From Acidobacteriota bacterium (GTDB lineage Bacteria; Acidobacteriota; Thermoanaerobaculia; Multivoradales; Multivoraceae), in NCBI GenBank assembly GCA_026707545.1, contig JAPOWR010000003.1:1-64000 (forward strand): a stretch of DNA of 64,000 nt, in the 5' to 3' direction. The notes below the pieces were generated by a model that worked only from the letters and a program-made list of their open reading frames with translations, was not told the DNA's origin and did no database searches. The position numbers and the translations under genes were made by a program. This document shows positions 32,459 to 40,443 of the stretch, one piece after another (position 1 is the stretch's first letter; the number at the start of each line of letters is the position of its first letter).

Positions 32459-33067
32459 GAAGCGCCGCTTCTGCTCCTCGCTCATCGCCTCGAAATCCGG
32501 CACCGCCATGTCGGTCGTGGGAAAGTCCGCGAACTCCGGGGAGGACATCTGGAGGCTGGCGGCGATGTTGTGCAGGCCGCCGCCTTCCTCCATGCCCTTG
32601 CCGAGCGCCATGCCGACTTCCCGGGGCCAGACATGCTTGGGGCCGCCTCCCAGCCCGAGGGGATTCGGCCGCCCGACGAACTCCTCGATCTGCTGGAACA
32701 TGACCTTCTCCTGGGCCGACCGCCGCATCTGACCCTCGCGGCCGTACCTGGTGCGCGACTGGTTGCAGATCGAGGCCCAGGGGAGCTTGACGTGGAATCC
32801 CGGCAGCTCCCGGCACTCCTCCGGGGCGCCGTCGCCACCGGTGATCCGGCCGTCCTTGACCATCAGGTAGTACGCCGCCATCTCGCGGCCATTCTCCAGC
32901 AACCGCTCCGGCGCATGGGTGTAGATCTCGGTGGTCGCCGTATCATTAAAAAAAAAAAGATCGCCGTCTTCGAGGAGCTGCACGCCGTACCTGGCGCAGG
33001 CCTCGCACCAGGCTTTCGAGCCGAACTCCCCGACCGGCTTCAGTTCGGCTGCGTTGATATCGGTCAC
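32438..33067 (-). CDS. Unrecognised protein, sequence broken by an Illumina adapter
   Basis: A 209-codon frame from GTG at 33067 (AGGGAG 7 bp upstream). C-terminal part is coherent coding: MAAYYLMVKDGRITGG, LPGFHVKLPWASICNQSR, PEFADFPTTDMAVPDFEAM and SEEQKRRFLELLGI. The middle reads FFFNDTATTEIYT, which is the translated P5 sequencing adapter behind 11 T (see 32919-32958). Removing the 40 adapter/homopolymer bases would shift the frame, so the real internal sequence here is unknown and the N- and C-terminal parts may be misjoined. I do not recognise the family. It is divergent from the TetR gene and a candidate target of it. Confidence 0.5.
   Translation of the reverse strand: MTDINAAELKPVGEFGSKAWCEACARYGVQLLEDGDLFFFNDTATTEIYTHAPERLLENGREMAAYYLMVKDGRITGGDGAPEECRELPGFHVKLPWASICNQSRTRYGREGQMRRSAQEKVMFQQIEEFVGRPNPLGLGGGPKHVWPREVGMALGKGMEEGGGLHNIAASLQMSSPEFADFPTTDMAVPDFEAMSEEQKRRFLELLGI
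32919..32958. other. Assembly artefact: Illumina P5 adapter plus 11-base homopolymer
   Basis: Positions 32919-32947 are the exact reverse complement of the 29-base Illumina P5 flow-cell sequence (begins AATGATACGGCGACC, ends GAGATCTACAC), followed by 11 A at 32948-32958. It is not biological and probably marks a gap-fill or chimeric join. Confidence 0.5.
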
Positions 33068-33103
33068 TCTCGTTCTCCCTGGCTTCCCGCCGCCACCGCG
33101 GCA

Positions 33104-33118
33104 AACTTGAAACAGTGT
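33104..33118 (-). promoter_or_regulatory. Candidate TetR operator shared with the 25044 promoter
   Basis: On the minus strand the site reads ACACTGTTTCAAGTT, one mismatch from the 24995-25009 site, and ends 37 bp from the GTG at 33067 (35 bp in the other case). Core ACAGTGT is nearly palindromic. It sits between the TetR gene (33173) and its divergent neighbour. Confidence 0.5.
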
Positions 33119-33172
33119 AACGTGTTCGGGTGCGCCGACAGACGCGCGTATCATCTCCGGAACTGCCAAGAC

Positions 33173-33904
33173 ATGACGAACCCTGAAGCCAAGAATCCCC
33201 GGGCCGGCGCAACCATGGGCCGGCGCGAGGCCAACGTAGCGGCGCGCCGCCAGCGCATCCTGGAGTCCGCCCGCTCCCTCCTTCAGGAAGCGGGACCCGA
33301 GGGCCTGTCCATGCGCAAGCTGGCCCGTCAGGCCGGACTGAGCGTGACCACCCTCTACAACCTCCTGGGATCCCGCGAGCAGATCCTGCAGGCGTTGATC
33401 AAGGACTCGGTGCAGCGTCTCGAGGAACCTGCTCCCGATGCTCGCGCTACGCGCGACCCCCTGCGACGCGCCGTGAGGGCCATGGAGGGCATTCTCCAGT
33501 ACGTCATCGACAACGGTGACCTGCTGCGGCCGCTCATCGTGGCCGACTTCAGGACCGGCTCCTGGTCGAGACTCGCCCAGCAGGACGAGGCAGCGCACTT
33601 CAAGTCGTCCAAGGAAGCGGTCCGCGCCGCGATCACCGAGGCGCTGCACAACGGTCAACTACGGAACGTGGTTGGCCTGGAGTTCCTCGAGGTGCAGCTC
33701 CACGTGGGCTGGGAACTGGCCCTCGATCTGTGGGCATTCGGCGTTCTCGACGACGAGGCCTTCCGGCTCAAGAGCCTCAGCGGCTTCTACGTGACCCTGC
33801 TCGCCTTCGCCGAGCCGCATGTGCGCCCTGGCATCGAGAAAGAGCTTCGTCGTCTCGAACGCAAGCACTCCTCGGTGGGCGCGCGCCGCAAGCCCGGCGA
33901 GTAG
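33173..33904 (+). CDS. TetR/AcrR-family transcriptional regulator
   Basis: A 243-aa protein. The N-terminal helix-turn-helix is clear: ARRQRILESARSLLQEAGPE, MRKLARQAGLSVTTLYNLLG and SREQILQALI. The C-terminal ligand/dimer domain is all-helical with no obvious ligand signature. ATG at 33173 is preferred over longer read-through; an internal ATG 14 codons on (MGRREANVAARR) is possible. Divergent with the adapter-broken gene, with one candidate operator in the 105-bp gap. It probably represses its neighbour and perhaps the 25044 operon, which carries the same motif (inference). Confidence 0.5.
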   Translation: MTNPEAKNPRAGATMGRREANVAARRQRILESARSLLQEAGPEGLSMRKLARQAGLSVTTLYNLLGSREQILQALIKDSVQRLEEPAPDARATRDPLRRAVRAMEGILQYVIDNGDLLRPLIVADFRTGSWSRLAQQDEAAHFKSSKEAVRAAITEALHNGQLRNVVGLEFLEVQLHVGWELALDLWAFGVLDDEAFRLKSLSGFYVTLLAFAEPHVRPGIEKELRRLERKHSSVGARRKPGE

Positions 33905-33955
33905 CCAGGTTGCCGGGTAGACAGGTTTGAAAGGCCGCCTGGACGTCGTCGGCCT

Positions 33956-34828
33956 ATGGAAGAAGAACTGTTCCTGCGGCGGATACGGGAGGAGTTCCCC
34001 GACGTCACCTGGACGTCGCACCGCTGCCTGACGCACGGCTGGGACCATACCGTCCTCGTCCTCGACGAGGCGCTTGTCTTTCGGTCGCCCAAGGCCCAGG
34101 CGTACCGGGATGCGCTGGCGAACGAAATCAGGCTCCTTCGCTACCTCCGGCCGGGGGTCGACGTCGGCATTCCCGACTACGTCTACGAGTCCGCGGACGG
34201 CTCCTTCGCCGGCTACCCGCTTCTCGCCGGCCGCGAGCTCGACGTCGACACCTTCGGCGGCCTCTCCGACACGGAGAGAGAACGGATAGCGGAACAGCTC
34301 GCCACGTTCCTCACCGCGCTCCACGAGACCCCGAAGTCGGTCGTCCGCGAGTGTGGCGTGTCCCTGCAGGACCCGCAGAAGGACCTCGAAGACCTCCGTC
34401 GCGACACCGAGGCGCTCGTGCTACCGCGCCTTGCGCCGCGCGAAGTCCGAGTCGTCAGAGCATTCCTCGCCGAACTGGCCGGCGAACTGCGGTCAACGCC
34501 TCCGACGTGCCTCGTCCATGGAGACCTGAGCGGAGAACACATTCTCTGGGACGCGGAGAGCCAGCAGGTCAACATCATCGACTTCAGCGACCGCTCCATC
34601 GGGGACCACGCCCTCGATTTCGTTGGACCGATGGGGTACGGGCACGACTTCGCCGGACGCGTGCTGGAGCTGTATCGCGGGCGGAAGGACGACGGGTTGC
34701 TGAGAAGAGCGCACCTGTACTTCCGCCGCGGGCCACTGGAGACGATGGCTGACGCACTTCAGGGCTATCCGTGCACGTTCGACGAGGGCTACGCGGAGTT
34801 CAGGGCGCGGTTCAACATGGAAGACTGA
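33956..34828 (+). CDS. Aminoglycoside phosphotransferase (APH)-like kinase
   Basis: A 290-aa protein with the APH/choline-kinase fold: ATP-binding strand LVFRSPKAQAYRDALANEI, PLLAGREL, Brenner-type catalytic loop LVHGDLSGEHILWD and metal-binding IIDFSDRSIGDHALDF. Phosphorylates a small hydroxylated substrate; antibiotic, sugar or homoserine targets are all possible. Similar to APH(2'')-like proteins. No operon partner on the same strand except the TetR gene 51 bp upstream. Confidence 0.5.
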   Translation: MEEELFLRRIREEFPDVTWTSHRCLTHGWDHTVLVLDEALVFRSPKAQAYRDALANEIRLLRYLRPGVDVGIPDYVYESADGSFAGYPLLAGRELDVDTFGGLSDTERERIAEQLATFLTALHETPKSVVRECGVSLQDPQKDLEDLRRDTEALVLPRLAPREVRVVRAFLAELAGELRSTPPTCLVHGDLSGEHILWDAESQQVNIIDFSDRSIGDHALDFVGPMGYGHDFAGRVLELYRGRKDDGLLRRAHLYFRRGPLETMADALQGYPCTFDEGYAEFRARFNMED

Positions 34829-34869
34829 CCCCCCTTGTCGAAGGAGGAGTCGCGGGCGAGGAGCTGCAG

Positions 34870-35619
34870 CTACACGTAGCCCTCTCGCGCAAACCGTGTC
34901 CACGGCTCCCGCTCACCGATCCCGTAGCCGCCGAGCAACGCCTTCTTCAGCCACTCCCGGAACTCCGGAAACCCGTCGAGCGGCCGAATGTCGGCGAGCG
35001 CTTCGAGCCACGGGCCCGGGTCGTAGTCCACCTGGCAGTGCCGGAAGACGCCGTCCTCGATCAACCCGTAGCAGGCCACCCGCCGGCCGCAGCGCGGCTG
35101 GCCGACGCTGCCGGGGTTGATGAACTCCTGGCCACCGATCGACCGGCAGAACTGGATGTGGGAGTGACCGAAGAGCACCATCGGGCAATCCGTGCCCCCT
35201 GCCAGGGCGCCCAACCGCTCGTCGGGGGTGTCGGGCAGCGCCTGCCGGGGCTCGTCGGGTAGCACGCCGTGGTGCAGGAACACCCGTTGGCCGCCGACTT
35301 CGTACTCACCCTCGGACTTCAGACCACGGAGCAGCTCCCAACCCGCCGGTTCCAGCGTGTCGAGAATCCAGTTCGTGTAGGCCCGCCAAGGAGCCGGCCA
35401 GCCCTCGAAGCGCTCCGGCCCGAACATCTCCACGTCGTGATTGCCCTCGATGAGGATCCCGTCGAGATCCGCGAGCAGCGCCATCGTCTCGTTCGGCTGC
35501 GGGCCTGAGAGCACGGTGTCGCCGAGGAAGATCGTCGCGTCAACGTCGCTTTCCTTCTCGAGCACCGCCGCGAGCGCCTCGGCGTTCCCGTGCACGTCGG
35601 CGAAGACCAGGATCTTCAG
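34870..35619 (-). CDS. Calcineurin-like metallophosphoesterase (YfcE/MJ0936-like)
   Basis: A 249-aa cytoplasmic-looking protein with the full phosphodiesterase motif set: VFADVHGN, FLGDTV, EGNHD, FLHHG and FGHSHIQF, followed by NPGSVGQPRCG. These bind two metals and hydrolyse phosphodiesters. The most likely start is CTG at 35619, overlapping the DUF3604 TGA as CTGA; there is no ATG, GTG or TTG nearby that would fit. It is the last gene of the six-gene operon and the only one without an export signal. Confidence 0.5.
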   Translation of the reverse strand: MKILVFADVHGNAEALAAVLEKESDVDATIFLGDTVLSGPQPNETMALLADLDGILIEGNHDVEMFGPERFEGWPAPWRAYTNWILDTLEPAGWELLRGLKSEGEYEVGGQRVFLHHGVLPDEPRQALPDTPDERLGALAGGTDCPMVLFGHSHIQFCRSIGGQEFINPGSVGQPRCGRRVACYGLIEDGVFRHCQVDYDPGPWLEALADIRPLDGFPEFREWLKKALLGGYGIGEREPWTRFAREGYV

Positions 35620-37547
35620 GGGCGGTACCAGATCGGCGACGACCAGGCCCGCTCCTGGATCGTGGACGGCATGTCCCGGCGCGGCTCGACGCCCTCTCGC
35701 AGCGCATCCCAGGTCGACCAGCGGCAGGTCGGGTTCTCGAGCACCCGCACATAGTAGAAGGCCCGGTGCGCCGGGTTGAAGTCGGGGTCGGTCCACACGC
35801 CCCTGAGTTCGTTGGCCCCGACGTCCGCGCTGATGGCGCAGGTGGCGAGATCGACGCTCGCCCCGTTGTCCGGGCAGCGGTGGGTGGCGGGGTCGACGGC
35901 CGCGCCGTCCGAACAGGCGACGTCGTAGACCATCTCCTCGCTGTTGCCATCCTCCGACCATCCCTTGATGATCTGCAGCCGGTCGAGCGGAGCGGCGAGA
36001 GGATCGCGCAGCGCCCAGGCCGCGAAGGTTGGTGCGGCCCCGTTCGGGGTGGACAGGTCGCCACCCATCGGTACGCCTTCCGCGTAGGCCTTGGGAAGGA
36101 AGTCGGGATCCTCGAGATCGGCGCTCGTGGTCCCCGCCCGGGAGAAGAAGCGCACCCGAATGCGCGGACCCGATGTGGCGAAGACCTCCTTGCGCCGAAG
36201 GGCCTGGAAGATCGCCTCGCGCGTGTTCTCCTCCGCCCAGACGCCGGCGAGGCCCGATGCGCCCCAGGTGTGGTAGTAGGTGTCGCGGTAGGTCCGGCCG
36301 GAGCCGTCGCTGGTGCGCGTGGAGGATCCGGACCGCTCCGAGGGATCGCCGTAGCTGGCGATCACGCCCGTGCCCGGCACCGAACCGCGCAACCGCGGCG
36401 TGGCGTCCAGAATGCCCGTCTTGGACCAGTAGTTGTCCTCCTCGAAGGAGCCCCCCGCGACATGGCTGTCGCTCGACCCGATCAGGCCGAATTCGTACGG
36501 GTTCGCGACGCCGCCGTCCGCGATCGCAAGGCCCCGTCGATAGGCGTCACGCACGTAGCTGCCTTCCAGCGGCAGACTGAGGACCACGGACCCGATCCTG
36601 TACGGCATGATCTCGAATTCGGCCCACTCATCATTGCGCGACAGCGCCGGATGGGTGTCGGAGGTTCCCTTGACCTGGGTGATCTCGACCACCGGCTCGT
36701 TGCGCGAGCGCAACTCCGAGTAGGCATCGTCGATCGCACCACCGTCGTAGTACTCGAGCTCGAACATGCGACCCCCTGAGGCGTTCGAGTTGTGCGGAAT
36801 GGCCAGCGAGTCGATGCCCCGGGCGCGCCACCCGTCCATTGCGGCCCAGAGATCTTCAGGGTTGGAGGAGTCGACGCGGTTGAAGGGAAGTACGGGAGCC
36901 GCGGCGCCGCGGAAGATCACGTTGCGGTGCAGGTTGTTTCCCCCTTCGCCGGCAGAGGTGTACTCGTAGCCGATGAAGGCGGTGAAGGTCCCCGGATCGT
37001 TGTGCCGGTTGGCGGCCGCCTGGATCTCCTCCCAGGCGTCGCGCACGATCTCCATGTTCAGGTGCTCTTCGGTGCCCGGTTCCGCGTTCCAGTAGGGGCC
37101 TACGGCCATGAAGTTGCCGCGTCTCTCATCGGCGGAGCGTGCATTGCGCACGCCCTCGGCGATGGGGTGATCGTAGGCAGGTGAAGAGGGATCGGTCATC
37201 GCCGCGAGCATGCCGAGATACCAGCCGTGATCGGCCACGGCCTGAAAGTCGAGTGGCCGGTCGAGTTTCATCTCGAAGCCAGCCGGATGCAGGATCGCGC
37301 CGCCCTTGGCGAACTCGTAGGCCGCGTTGGGATCCGCCGTGGTGCCGAAGATGAAGCCGTCGAGGGAGTAGCGCGTGTGGACGTGGAGATCGCCGAAGTA
37401 GGCGTTCCGCGTCGGATTGGGTGTCGGGGCTGCGGCGTCGGGCGTGGAGTCCGCCGCCGGCGCCTCGGCTGCCGGCTCCTCGCCGGGGCCGCAGCCGATG
37501 AGTAGAAGGGCCGCCGTCAGCAGACCCAACATGCATCTCATGGCCAC
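35616..37547 (-). CDS. DUF3604 lipoprotein (short form)
   Basis: A 643-aa lipoprotein (lipobox LLIGC) of the DUF3604 family. It has a PHP-like metal motif YFGDLHVHTRYSLDG, QAVADHGWYLG, FTAFIGYEYTS, AIPHNSNAS, GLIGSSDSHVAG and GVWAEENTREAIFQALRRKEVFATSG, shared with the 43974 gene. PHP-type domains are metal-dependent phosphoesterases, but the biochemical role of DUF3604 is not established. Operon position: 11 bp after the hydroxyacid dehydrogenase and overlapping the metallophosphoesterase start by CTGA. Many Cys-poor surface loops; C-terminal FYYVRVLENPTCRWSTWD is conserved in the family. Confidence 0.5.
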   Translation of the reverse strand: MAMRCMLGLLTAALLLIGCGPGEEPAAEAPAADSTPDAAAPTPNPTRNAYFGDLHVHTRYSLDGFIFGTTADPNAAYEFAKGGAILHPAGFEMKLDRPLDFQAVADHGWYLGMLAAMTDPSSPAYDHPIAEGVRNARSADERRGNFMAVGPYWNAEPGTEEHLNMEIVRDAWEEIQAAANRHNDPGTFTAFIGYEYTSAGEGGNNLHRNVIFRGAAAPVLPFNRVDSSNPEDLWAAMDGWRARGIDSLAIPHNSNASGGRMFELEYYDGGAIDDAYSELRSRNEPVVEITQVKGTSDTHPALSRNDEWAEFEIMPYRIGSVVLSLPLEGSYVRDAYRRGLAIADGGVANPYEFGLIGSSDSHVAGGSFEEDNYWSKTGILDATPRLRGSVPGTGVIASYGDPSERSGSSTRTSDGSGRTYRDTYYHTWGASGLAGVWAEENTREAIFQALRRKEVFATSGPRIRVRFFSRAGTTSADLEDPDFLPKAYAEGVPMGGDLSTPNGAAPTFAAWALRDPLAAPLDRLQIIKGWSEDGNSEEMVYDVACSDGAAVDPATHRCPDNGASVDLATCAISADVGANELRGVWTDPDFNPAHRAFYYVRVLENPTCRWSTWDALREGVEPRRDMPSTIQERAWSSPIWYRP

Positions 37548-37558
37548 CCCTGGATTCG

Positions 37559-38593
37559 TCAGTACCCCAGTTTCTTGTCGATCACGTTACGCAGCGGACG
37601 GCCGTTGACGAAACGCTCGATGTTGTCGCGGAAGAGAATGACCCGCCGCTCGATCGAGTGATCGGACACCGTCGCAATGTGTGGCGTGATGACCACGTTG
37701 GGCATCGACCAGAGGGGATGACCGTCGGGCAGGGGCTCGGGGTCGGTCACGTCGAGACCCGCCCCACGCACCTTGCCGGAGCGGAGCGCCGCCACGAGAG
37801 CGTCGGTGTCGACGATCGCGCCGCGTGACACGTTGACGATGTAGACCCCGTCCTTCATCAGCGCGAACTGCTCCTTGCCGAGCATGCCGCGGGAGGCCGG
37901 CGTGTGCGGAACGCTGCTGAAGACGACGTCGGCCTCCGGCAGGAGCTCGTCGAGCTGGTCCGGCGTACCGACATAGTCAAGATCCCGGCCCATGGGAATG
38001 TCCTTCGGATCGACCGCGATGACGCGCATCTCGAAGGCCGCCGCGCGCTGCGCGATCTGGCTACCGATGCCCCCCAGGCCGATGATCAGAGCCGTCTTGC
38101 CCCGCAGCTCGATGATGGGAAGAGGGTTTGCGCGGTTCCATGTCTCCTGCTTGTTGAAGAAGCGGATGTCGCGAGTGAGAGTCAGGAGCAGGGCAAAGGC
38201 GTGATCGGCGATCTCAGGCCCCTGGAGGATCTTTGTGTTCGTCAACACGATGTCCGAAGCCACGAGCTCCTCGAAGCGCACCAGTCTCTCGACCCCGGCG
38301 CTCGCGGTCTGCAGCCAGCGCAGGCGCGACCCGGCACGGAGAACCTCGTCGAGGCCGGTTGGTGCCATGGCGATGACGGCATCGCACTGCGCCACTCTCT
38401 CCACGAGCTCCGCGTGATCACCGAAACGAATCATGTGCGCGCCGTCCTGCTGCGCGACCACATCGGCCACCTGATCAGCGAATCGCTCGGAAATGCAGAG
38501 TCCGATGTCTTGCGCGAGGGCGGGCGTCTGCACACAGAACCCGAGTGCAACAAGGCAGAGGCCTACGGACCTCACGGTCGGAAACACGTTCAT
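37559..38593 (-). CDS. Exported D-isomer-specific 2-hydroxyacid dehydrogenase
   Basis: About 344 aa from the third of three in-frame ATGs (38593, MNVFPTVRSVGLCLVAL); the others are at 38611 and 38629. Each of the last two ATGs is preceded by AGGAGGAGAGC because an 18-bp unit is duplicated. A Sec signal with ALAQ cleavage is followed by a complete enzyme: Rossmann GLGGIGSQIAQ, catalytic Arg in NVSRGAIVDTDAL, Glu in DPEPLP and His in TPHIA. It should reduce 2-oxoacids or oxidise D-2-hydroxyacids with NAD(P), yet it appears to leave the cytoplasm, which is odd for a nicotinamide enzyme. First ATG overlaps the PQQ-protein stop by ATGA. Confidence 0.5.
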   Translation of the reverse strand: MNVFPTVRSVGLCLVALGFCVQTPALAQDIGLCISERFADQVADVVAQQDGAHMIRFGDHAELVERVAQCDAVIAMAPTGLDEVLRAGSRLRWLQTASAGVERLVRFEELVASDIVLTNTKILQGPEIADHAFALLLTLTRDIRFFNKQETWNRANPLPIIELRGKTALIIGLGGIGSQIAQRAAAFEMRVIAVDPKDIPMGRDLDYVGTPDQLDELLPEADVVFSSVPHTPASRGMLGKEQFALMKDGVYIVNVSRGAIVDTDALVAALRSGKVRGAGLDVTDPEPLPDGHPLWSMPNVVITPHIATVSDHSIERRVILFRDNIERFVNGRPLRNVIDKKLGY

Positions 38594-38629
38594 CGTTGCT
38601 CTCCTCCTCATTGTTGCTCTCCTCCTCAT
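38593..38629 (-). repeat. Tandem 18-bp duplication of ribosome binding site and start codon
   Basis: Two copies of ATGAGGAGGAGAGCAACR stand head to tail before the ATG at 38593, giving three in-frame start codons. The first ATG has a weak upstream context (GGGGGTCA), the other two have AGGAGG at ideal spacing. Confidence 0.5.
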
Positions 38630-40443
38630 TGACCCCCTGCGCCTTGTTGGGCAGACACTCTGCGCTCAGGCAGAGCGAAGACGAAGAGGGTGTTGCTCGA
38701 GCTCGGGCGCAGCTCGGGGGTGAGCGGCGAGCCAAGCGCCGCCGACCCAGGGCCGGTCGAAGCGACGACATACTGCCGTCCGTCGACCCCATAGCTGATC
38801 GGAAAGCCGGAGACCGCCGAGCCGAGATTGATCTCCCACAGGACGTCGCCGGTTTCCTGGTCCAGAGCCTTGAAACGCCCGTTCGCATCGCCCACGAAGA
38901 CCAGTCCGCCGCCGCTCGCGAACAGCGCCTGGGTTCCGGCCCGCTGCTCGTGAGTCCAGACGATCTTTCCGGTCTTCACCGAAACGGCGTAGACGCTACC
39001 CAGTTGGTCGGTGCCGGGGGCGATCTGGTCATCCACGTTCAGAGCGTAGAGGGCGAGACGTTCCTCCAGGCTGGCGGTCATCTGCGCGCAGGTGTTGCGC
39101 AGGGGGAAGAACATGTTGCCGGTCAGCGGGCTGTAGGCGCCGGCCTGCCAATCCCTGCCGCCGAAGTAGCTCGGACAGACGAGGATGGTCTGGCCGAGCT
39201 CGGTGAACACCGTCTCGACGTTCTCGGTCACCTCTCCGGTGGCGCCGTCGATGTCGCTGATCACGTTCTGCGTCACGGTGGGAGTGGCCCAGAGAAACTC
39301 TCCGGTCTCGCGGTCGAGGGTGTAGACCACGCCGGTCTTGCCTGGAATCCCGGTCGTCACCTTGCGCACTTCTCCCGGCTCGAGACGGGGGTTGATCCAC
39401 GGCACCTCGCTCGGGTCGGGCGCGACCGCCGTGTCGACCAGGATGCGTTCGAAGGGATGGTCGAGATCCCAGTGGTCGATGAGATGCTGGTAGTACCAGG
39501 CGATCTCGCCGGTGGCCACCTCGAGCGCCAGGGTGGAGTTGTGGTAGAGGTGCCTGTTCTTCGCGCCGCCGAGGAGGAACTTCGGCGCCGGCGAGGTCAC
39601 CGACGTTCCGATGTAGAGGAGCTCGAGGGCGGGATCGTAGCTCGGCACCATCCAGGTGCCGACGTGCCTGCGATCCGCGAAGGGCACCCCACCCCAGCTC
39701 TCGTCTCCCGGCTCGCCGGGCGCGGGAATCGTGCGCCGGCGCCACAGTTCTCTGCCGGTGTGCGGATCGTGGGCGGTGACGACACACGCCTCAGGCCCGG
39801 CGAGTCGCCGGCAACTGCGCCCGGAGATCACCTTGCCGTCGGCGATGATGGGACCGGAACCCTGGATCGCCGGATGCGTCCGGTAGTCGAGGATCTCCGT
39901 GTCCCAGACCAACTCGCCCGTCGTCGCGTCGAGGGCGAAGATGTGCTCGTCGTAACTGGTATCGATGATCAACCTGTCGTAGATGGCCAGATTGCGGTTG
40001 TTGGCGCCGAGGCTGCCGACGTAGCTGGCAACGTCGTCGGGAAGGTCGCGGCGATGCTCCCAGATCAGGTCGCCGCTCACCGCATCGATCGCCTGAATGA
40101 CGTCCTTCGGGTTGGGCAGGTAGATCACTCCGTCGTAGACCAGCGGAGTCCCCTGCTGGCGACCCTCGCTCATCCCGCGTGACCAGACGAGGCGCAGCTC
40201 GTTCACATTCTGGCGGTCGATCTGGTCGAGCGGGCTGTAGCCCCAGCCGTCCAGGGTCCGGCGCCACATGAGCCAGTCGTCATCGCTGGGGTCCTGCAGC
40301 ATCTCGTCGGTGACGGCGATGAACTCGTCCGCCGCCCGGACCTGGGCGGTGACGGACAAGAACCCCACCAGGAGGAGCGAAACTGTGGCTAACTTGCTGG
40401 CCTGTCCAGCACCGCGCTGACTACAGCCGGATGTCCAGGACAT
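38626..40443 (-). CDS. PQQ-dependent alcohol dehydrogenase-like quinoprotein
   Basis: A 605-aa exported eight-bladed propeller of the quinoprotein dehydrogenase family: WRRTLDGWGYSPLDQI, GTPLVYDGVIYLP, blades with LWDTEI/GELVWDTEILDY-like W motifs, WDLDHPFERILVD and PSYFGGRDWQAGAYSPLTGN. It would oxidise an alcohol or sugar in the periplasm with PQQ and Ca. Signal region ends AQVRAAD. There is no c-type haem domain, so an external acceptor is needed. It overlaps the isomerase gene by 23 bp and the next gene by ATGA. The ATG at 40443 lacks a clear RBS, in keeping with coupling. Confidence 0.5.
   Translation of the reverse strand: MSWTSGCSQRGAGQASKLATVSLLLVGFLSVTAQVRAADEFIAVTDEMLQDPSDDDWLMWRRTLDGWGYSPLDQIDRQNVNELRLVWSRGMSEGRQQGTPLVYDGVIYLPNPKDVIQAIDAVSGDLIWEHRRDLPDDVASYVGSLGANNRNLAIYDRLIIDTSYDEHIFALDATTGELVWDTEILDYRTHPAIQGSGPIIADGKVISGRSCRRLAGPEACVVTAHDPHTGRELWRRRTIPAPGEPGDESWGGVPFADRRHVGTWMVPSYDPALELLYIGTSVTSPAPKFLLGGAKNRHLYHNSTLALEVATGEIAWYYQHLIDHWDLDHPFERILVDTAVAPDPSEVPWINPRLEPGEVRKVTTGIPGKTGVVYTLDRETGEFLWATPTVTQNVISDIDGATGEVTENVETVFTELGQTILVCPSYFGGRDWQAGAYSPLTGNMFFPLRNTCAQMTASLEERLALYALNVDDQIAPGTDQLGSVYAVSVKTGKIVWTHEQRAGTQALFASGGGLVFVGDANGRFKALDQETGDVLWEINLGSAVSGFPISYGVDGRQYVVASTGPGSAALGSPLTPELRPSSSNTLFVFALPERRVSAQQGAGGQ

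Noticed and set aside
32570..33172. Extended N-terminus of the TetR gene
   Set aside because: The extra codons overlap the divergent gene and the adapter artefact; the helix-turn-helix begins after ATG 33173.
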